Assembly (NCBI GenBank): GCA_015478945.1
Contig: JABUQX010113326.1
Location: forward strand, 1-13,658
Direction: 5' to 3'
Source: Trachelipus rathkii
Lineage: Eukaryota; Arthropoda; Malacostraca; Isopoda; Trachelipodidae
DNA length: 13,658 bases
How positions within the stretch are numbered: the stretch's first letter is position 1; each line of letters opens with the position of its first letter. Below the pieces are notes generated by a model that searched no databases, was not told where the DNA came from, and worked only from the letters and a program-made list of their open reading frames with translations. The translations under genes and the position numbers were made by a program. This document shows, one piece after another, positions 8,133 through 13,658 of this stretch.

Positions 8133-8930
8133 TCATTCGGGCAGTTGTGTTTCACCTGTAACTGATCTTGTTGCACTTTTTCATGCGCGTTGTTTCACCT
8201 GTAACTGCCCTCCTTTGTTGCACTTTTCATTCGCGTTGTTTCTACTGTAACTGTAAGTGTTTTGCAGCAATTTATTCAACGGACTTGTTTCAACCTGTAA
8301 CTGCTCTTCTTGCACTTTTCAAATCGCGGCGTTGTTTCACGCTGTAACTGCTCTTTGTTTGGGCACCATTCATGTTTTATTTGAATCACCTGTAACTGTT
8401 AATGGTTGCACTTTTTCATTCCGGCGTTGTTTCAGAACCTGTAAAATGCTCTGGACGCACAATTCATTTATATCGCTATCACCTGTAATGCCTCTTTTAA
8501 TCCTTAATTTCACTTTGCATTGTTCACCTGTAACTGTTAATGTTGCACTTTTATTCTCGTTGTTCACCTGTGACTGCTCTTGTTGCAATTTTTATTCCCT
8601 TTTGGATTCACAGCTGTATCTGCTGCTGTTGCACTGTTTCGATTTGGCGATTGTTTCCGACCTGTAGCTGACTCTTTTTGGCACTTTTTCCTTTTCGCGT
8701 TGTTTCACACCTGTAACTGCTGCTTGTTCCACTATTCTTCTCGCGTTGTTTCACCTGTAACTGCTCTTTGTTGGCACTTTTCATTCGCGTTGTTTCACCA
8801 GTAACTGGCCTCTTGTTGCACTTTTCATTCGGCTTTGTTTTACTGTAACTGCTTTTTGTATTGGCACTTTTTCATTGCGCGTTGTTTCACTGTAACCTTT
8901 AAGTGTTGCACTTTTCATTCGCGTTGTTTC

Positions 8931-9038
8931 ACCAGTAACTGTAAATGTTGCACTATTCATTCGCGTTGTTTCACCAGTAAATGCTCTTGTTGCACTTTTC
9001 ATTAACGTTGTTTCACCTGTAACCGCTCTTTTTGCACT
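8931..9038. repeat. Three-monomer signature, copy 4
   Basis: This is the cleanest copy: GTAAATG with CACTATTCAT (landmark 8951), CCAGTAAATGCTCTTG, CATTAACGTTG and CCTGTAACCGCTC. It begins 910 bp after copy 3, about 21 to 22 monomers. Confidence 0.72.
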
Positions 9039-9813
9039 TCATTCGCGTTTGTTTCAACTTAACTGCTCTTGCACTTTTTAATTCCCGCGTTGTTTCAACC
9101 TGTAAGCTGTTAATGTTGCAGCTATTCATTCGCGTTGTTTCACCAGTACTGTATCTGGCTCTTGTTGCACTTTTAATTTGCGTTGTTTCACCTGTAACTG
9201 CTCTTTTTGCACTTTTCTTTCGCGTTGTTTCACCTGTAATAGCTCTTGTTGCACTATTCATTCGCGTTGTTTCCCTGTAACTGCTCTTATTGCTCTTTTC
9301 ATTCGGCGTTGTTTCACCTGTATTTCTCTTGTTGCAGCTTTCATTGGCTTGTTTCACCTGTAACTGCTGCTTGTTGCACTTTTAAATTCGCGTTGTTTTC
9401 ACCTGTAACTGGTCTGTTGCACTTTTTCATTCGGTACTGTTTCCACCTGTAACTGATTAATGTTGCACTAAATTCATCTCGCGTTGTTTCACGCTTGTAA
9501 AGATCTGCTCTTGTTGCACTTTTCATTTGGCGTTTTTTCAAGGCCTGTAACTGCTTCTTTTTTGCAACTTTTCTTTCGCGTTTGTTTCAGCTGTAACTGC
9601 TCTTGTTGCACTATTCATTCGCGTTGTTTCCGACCTGTATGCTGCTCTTGTTGCAGCTTTTCAATTCGCAATTGTTTCACCGAGTAAACTGCTCTGTTGG
9701 CACTTTTCATTCGCGTTGGTTCTACACCTGTAACTACTCTTGTTTCATTTTCATGTCGGCCGTTGTTTCACACCTGTAACTGTTCTTGTTGCTCTTTTCA
9801 TTCGCGTTGTTTC

Positions 9814-9925
9814 ACCAGTAACTGTAAATGTTGCACTATTAAATTTCGCGCTTGTTTCACGCATAATACTCTTGTTGCAAATTTTGCATTAACGTTGTTT
9901 TCAGCTGTAACCGCTGCTTCTGCAC
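9814..9925. repeat. Three-monomer signature, copy 5
   Basis: GTAAATG with CACTATT (landmark 9834), a damaged middle monomer, then CATTAACGTTG and CTGTAACCGCTGC. It lies 883 bp after copy 4, close to 21 monomers of 42 bp (882). No further copy is seen to the right. Confidence 0.66.
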
Positions 9926-10620
9926 TTTTCATATGCGTTTTTCACCTGTAACTGCTCTTGTTGCAAAACTTTTATTCGCGTTGTTTCACCTGTAACTGTA
10001 AATGTTGCCCTTTTCATTCGCGTTGTTTCACAGTAACTGCTCTTGTTGTACTTTTCATCAGCGTTGTTCACAGTAACTGCTCTTGTTGAACTTTTCATTT
10101 GCGTTGTTTTACCTGTAAACTCTCTTGTTGCACTTTTAATTGCGTTGTTTCAGCCTGTAATCTGTTATGTTTTGCACTATCATTGCGTTGTTTCACCTGT
10201 ACTGTTAATCGTTGACTATTTATTCGCGTTGTTTCACCTGTAACTTTTAAATGTTGCACTTTTCATTCGCGTTGGTTCACCCAGTAACGTGCTCTTGTTG
10301 CCCTTTTCATTCGCGTTGTTTCACCTGTAACTGCTCCTTTTGCAACTTTTCCTTCGCGTTGTTTCACCAGTAACTGTTCTTGTTGCACTTTTCATCCGCG
10401 TTTTGTTTCACCAGTAACTGCTCTTGTTGCACTTTTCATTTGCGTTGTTTCAAACCTGTTACTGCCTTGTTGCCTTTTCATTCGCTGTGTTTTACCTGTA
10501 AACTGCTCTTGTTTGCCACTTTTCATTCGCGGTTGTTTCACCTGTAACTTTGAAATGTTGCACTTTCATTCGCGTTGTTTCTCACGCAGTAACTGCTCTT
10601 GGTTGCACTTTTCATTCGCG

Positions 10621-10860
10621 TTATTATACCAGTAACTGCTCTTGTTGCACTTTTCATTCGCGTTGTTTCACCTGTAGCTGCTCTTGTTGCACTTTTCATT
10701 CGCGTTGTTTTCCCACCTGTAACTGTTAATGTTGCACTTTTCTTTCGCGTTGTTTCACTGTAACTGCTTTTGTTGCACTTTCATTCGCGTTGTTTCACAT
10801 GTAACTGCTCTTGTCTGCACTTTTCATTCGCGTTAATTATACCAGAACTGCTCCTGTTGC
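10621..10860. repeat. Five-monomer duplication marked by TTATTATACC / TTAATTATACC
   Basis: The usual GTTGTTTCACC is replaced by GTTATTATACC at 10619 and GTTAATTATACC at 10832. The markers are 212 bp apart, five monomers of about 42 bp. The variant is private to these two sites, so one is likely a copy of the other. Confidence 0.7.
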
Positions 10861-11160
10861 ACTTTTCATTCGCGTGTTTTCACCTGTAACTGCTCTTGTT
10901 GCACCTTTTCATTCGCGTTAGTTCACCTGTAACTGCTCTTGTTGCACTTTTTCATTCGGGTTGTTTTTCACTGTAACTGCTCTTGTTGCACTTTAATTTG
11001 CGTTGTTTCACAGTAACTGTTCTTGTTTGCACTTTTCATCCGCGTTGTTTCACCAGTGTAACTGCTCTTGTTGCACTTTTTCATTGCGTTGTTTTCACCA
11101 GTAAGTGCTCTGTTGAATCTTTTGATTTGGGCCGTTGTTTCACGCTGTAAACTTGCTCTT

Positions 11161-11244
11161 GTTGCACTTTTATTTCGCGTTGTTTCACCTGTAACTGCTC
11201 TTGTTGCACTTTTATTTCGCGTTGTTTCACCAGTAACTGTTAAT
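11161..11244. repeat. Two adjacent monomers sharing a rare variant
   Basis: Neighbouring monomers starting at 11161 and 11203, exactly 42 bp apart, both read GTTGCACTTTTATTTCGCG instead of the common TTTTCATTCGCG. They are otherwise the same up to CCTGTAAC versus CCAGTAAC. This is the mark of a recent single-monomer duplication or local gene conversion. Confidence 0.6.
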
Positions 11245-11698
11245 GTTGCACTTTTTATTCCGCTTGTTCACCAGTAACTGCTCTTGTTGCATTTTCATTC
11301 CGGCAGGTTTTCACCAGTCGGTAAACGATCGATCAGCTTTGCATTCTCGTGTTTCACCTGTAACTGCTCTTGTTGCACTCTTATTCCCGTTGTTTCACCA
11401 GTAACTGCTCTTCTTTGAACTTTTCATTCGCGTTGTTTTCACAACCTTGACTGCTGCTTGTGGCACTTTTTCATTCGCCGTTGTTTAGCAGTAACCGCTC
11501 ATGTTTCACTTTTACATTTCGCGTTGTTTCATTGTGACTGCGCTTTTTCCACGTTTCGGTCGCGTTGTTTCACAAGTACTGCTCTTGTTGCAGTTTTCAT
11601 TCGCGTTGTTTCACCAGTAACTGTTCTTGTTGCACTTTTCATTCGCGTTGTTTCACTAGTAACTGTTCTTGTTGCACTTTTTTATTCGCGTTGTTTCA

Positions 11699-12237
11699 CT
11701 AGTAACTGCTCTGTTGCACTTTTTATTTTGCTTTTGTTTTCACCAATTAATCTCTTCTTGTTTGCACTTTTTCATCCACGTTGTTTCAGCAGTAACTGTA
11801 AATTTGCACTTTTCATTCGCGTTGTTTTTCACCCAGTAACTGCTCTTCTTGCCTTTTCATTCGAGTTGTTCTCAACTGTAAACTGTAAATGTTGCACTTT
11901 TCATTCGCGTTGTTTTACAGTAACTGTTCTTGTTGCACTTTTCTTCGCGTGTTTCAACCAGTAACTGGTCTTGTTGGCACTTTTCATTCGCGTTCGTTCA
12001 CCTGTATACTGCTCTTTGTTTGCAATTTTTAATTTTGCTTTTTTCATCCAGTAACTGTTCTAGTAGACTTTTCATCCACGTTGTTTAGCAGTACTGTAAA
12101 AGATTAGCACTTTCATTCGCGTGTTTTCACCTGTAACTGCCTCTTTTTGCACTTTTCATTCGCGTTGTTTTCACCAGTAAACTGCTCTTGTTGCACTTTT
12201 CATTAGCGTTGTTTCACTGTAGCTGCTCTTGTTGCAC
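11699..12237. repeat. Higher-order satellite block, left copy (1421-bp offset)
   Basis: A run of about twelve or thirteen monomers whose private variants recur in the same order at 13120-13658. Markers are CTAGTAACTGCTCTG (11699), CATCCACG then CAGCAGTAACTGTAAAT (11773), CTCTTCTTGCC with TCGAGTTG (near 11850), GGTCTTGTTGG (near 11968), a second CATCCACG (12073), and GTAGCTG (12219). The block carries an internal repeat of about 300 bp, seven monomers, between its two CATCCACG sites. Confidence 0.75.
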
Positions 12238-13119
12238 TTTTCATTCGCCAGTTGTTTCACAGTAACTGTTATGTTTGAACTTTTCTTTCGTCGCGTTGTT
12301 CACCTGTACCTGTAACTGTTTGCACTTTTCTTCGCTGTTGTTCATAGTAAACTGCTCTTGTTTCACTTTTTATTTTCGTTGTTTCACCTGTAACCGCTCT
12401 TGTTGCCTTTTTAATTTCGGCATTGTTTCAACAGTAACTGCTTCTTGTTTGCACTTTCATTCGCGTTGTTGTCACAGTAACTGCTCTTTTGCGCTTTTTC
12501 ATTTTGCGTTGTCTTCACTGTTCTGCCTCTTGTTGCACTTTCATTCGCGTTGTTTTACCCTGAAGCTGCTCTTGTTGCACTTTTCCATTTAGAGTGTTTC
12601 ACTGTCAAACTGTAAATGTTGCATGTTCTCATTCGGCGTTGTTTTAACCAGTCAACTGTTTTCATTGCTTTTTCATTTGCGTTGTTTCACCAGTAACTGC
12701 TCTTGTTGCACTTTTTCTTCGCGTTGTTTTCACCAGTACTTGCTCTTGTTAAACTTTTATTTTGCGGTTGTTTACCTGTATGCTCTTGTTGGCACTTTTA
12801 ATTCCGTTGTTTCCACCTGTACTTGTTATGTTGGAAACATTTTCATTCGCTTTGTTTCACCTGTAACTGTTAATGTTGCACTATTAATTTGCGTTTGTTT
12901 AACCTGTAACTGTAAATGTTGCACTTTTCATTCAGTGTTTGCACACAGTAACTGCTCTTGTGCACTTTTCAATTTGCGTTGTTTTCACCCCAGTAACTGC
13001 TCTGTTACAACTTTTCATTCCGCGTTGTTTCACTGTAACTTGCTCATTGTTTGCAGCTTTTCTTCGAGTGTTTCAACCTGTACTGTAATATGTTGCACTT
13101 TTCCATTCGCGTTGTTCAG

Positions 13120-13658
13120 CTAGTAAACTGCTCTGTGTTGCACTTTTTTATTTGCTTTGTTTCACCATTAACTCTTTTCTTGATTTGCACTTTCATCCAC
13201 GTTGTTTTTCAGCATATCGTAAATGTTGCACATTTTCATTCGCGGTTGTTTCACCAGTAACTGCTCTTCTTGGCACTTTTCATCGAAGTTGTTTTCACTG
13301 AACTGTAAAATGTTGCCACTTTTCATTCGCGTGTTTTCACCTGTAACTGCGTTCTTGTTGCCCTTTTCATTCGCGTTGTTTCACCAGTAACTTGGTCTTG
13401 TTGCACTTTTCATTCGCGTTGTTTCACCTGTAACTGCTCTTGTTTGACTTTTCATTTGTTTTTTTCACCAGTAACTGTTCTTGTAGCACTTTTCATCACG
13501 TTGTTTCAGCAGTAACTGTAAATGTGCACTTTTCATTCGCGTGTTTTCACCTTATATGCTCTTGTTGCACTTTTTCATCGCTGTTGTTTTACCAGTAACT
13601 GTCCTTGTTGCACTTTCATTGGGTTGTTCACCTGTAGCTGTCTTGTTGCCCTTTTCAT
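13120..13658. repeat. Higher-order satellite block, right copy (1421-bp offset)
   Basis: It matches the block at 11699 marker for marker: CTAGTAAACTGCTCTG (13120), CATCCACG (13194), CTCTTCTTGG with TCGAAGTTG, GGTCTTGTTG, CATCACG (13494) and GTAGCTG (13634). The first two CATC markers and the CTAGTAA marker are each displaced by exactly 1421 bp. The window ends inside the block, so its full length is unknown. Confidence 0.75.

Larger units (their letters stand above)
2392..13658. repeat. 42-bp monomer satellite array, ~260 copies, truncated by the window end
   Basis: More than 11 kb of head-to-tail copies of a 42-bp monomer. A clean copy is 13401-13442. Its landmarks are TTGCACTTTTCATTCGCG, then GTTTCACCTGTAAC, then a variable hexamer or nonamer. 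The consensus is T-rich on the plus strand (about 19 T, 11 C, 7 G and 5 A) and has two CpGs in TCGCG. Main variants are CTGCTCTTG, CTGTTCTTG, CTGTTAATG and CTGTAAATG in the last segment, CCTGTAAC versus CCAGTAAC, and CTTTTCAT versus CTATTCAT. Copies are inflated by insertions on the left (about 46 bp each near 6871-7101) and near 42 bp on the right. The unit is a multiple of three, so stop-free frames run through it without implying a gene. It is likely centromeric, subtelomeric or other heterochromatic satellite, but that location is inference. Confidence 0.95.

Noticed and set aside
2149..13260. Many open frames of 60-170 codons on both strands in the 42-bp satellite
   Set aside because: They are translations of a 14-codon repeat that lacks stops in three frames. 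They start and stop wherever an indel shifts the frame, have no conserved start context, and differ in frame from one to the next. None is supported as a gene.
2392..13658. A CRISPR array, because of the short regular repeats
   Set aside because: Repeats are contiguous with no unique spacers. The variable part of each unit is a small set of recurring variants, and no cas genes are present.
2392..13658. Telomeric repeat array
   Set aside because: The 42-bp monomer contains no TTAGGG-like or TTTAGGG-like short unit and is far longer than a telomeric repeat. A subtelomeric location remains possible but is untested.

Overview
This window is non-coding repetitive DNA from a eukaryotic nuclear genome. 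Kilobases of tandem satellite, long (TA)n tracts, tRNA-like RNA polymerase III box motifs and the lack of any gene-like open frame all argue against a bacterial, archaeal or viral source. I cannot name the species or decide between animal, plant and protist from the sequence alone. I support no protein-coding gene.

Layout, left to right. Bases 1-60 are AT-rich with no identifiable content. 61-370 is an imperfect (TA)n tract, 371-580 a short AT-rich stretch that looks single-copy, and 581-740 a second (TA)n tract. 741 to about 2391 holds 4.5 tandem copies of a GC-richer repeat (observed units 369, 366, 342 and 371 bp, plus a truncated fifth). Read on the minus strand, each unit carries a tRNA-like block with A-box and B-box motifs, so the array may be an amplified SINE-like or tRNA-derived element. 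From about 2392 to the window end runs a satellite with a 42-bp monomer, roughly 260 copies by length. It has several levels of higher-order structure and is cut by the window edge.

The 42-bp satellite contains diagnostic monomer variants that recur at fixed distances: a three-monomer signature about 0.9 kb apart, five-monomer duplications, and a block of about 539 bp repeated at an offset of exactly 1421 bp at the right end. Variants at its two CpG sites are mostly TG or CA forms, as expected from deamination of methylated CpG.

Quality caution. Much of the left and middle of the window carries frequent one-base insertions, very often a G placed before a C, and a few scrambled patches (a poly-G/poly-C patch at 3387-3490, and 5361-5450 and 6370-6462). 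This resembles under-corrected long-read consensus. Monomers are inflated to about 46 bp in places on the left but stay near 42 bp after about 10,240. Fine-scale divergence, reading frames and exact unit lengths should be read with this in mind. The many short open frames across the window come from repeat units whose length is a multiple of three, not from genes.
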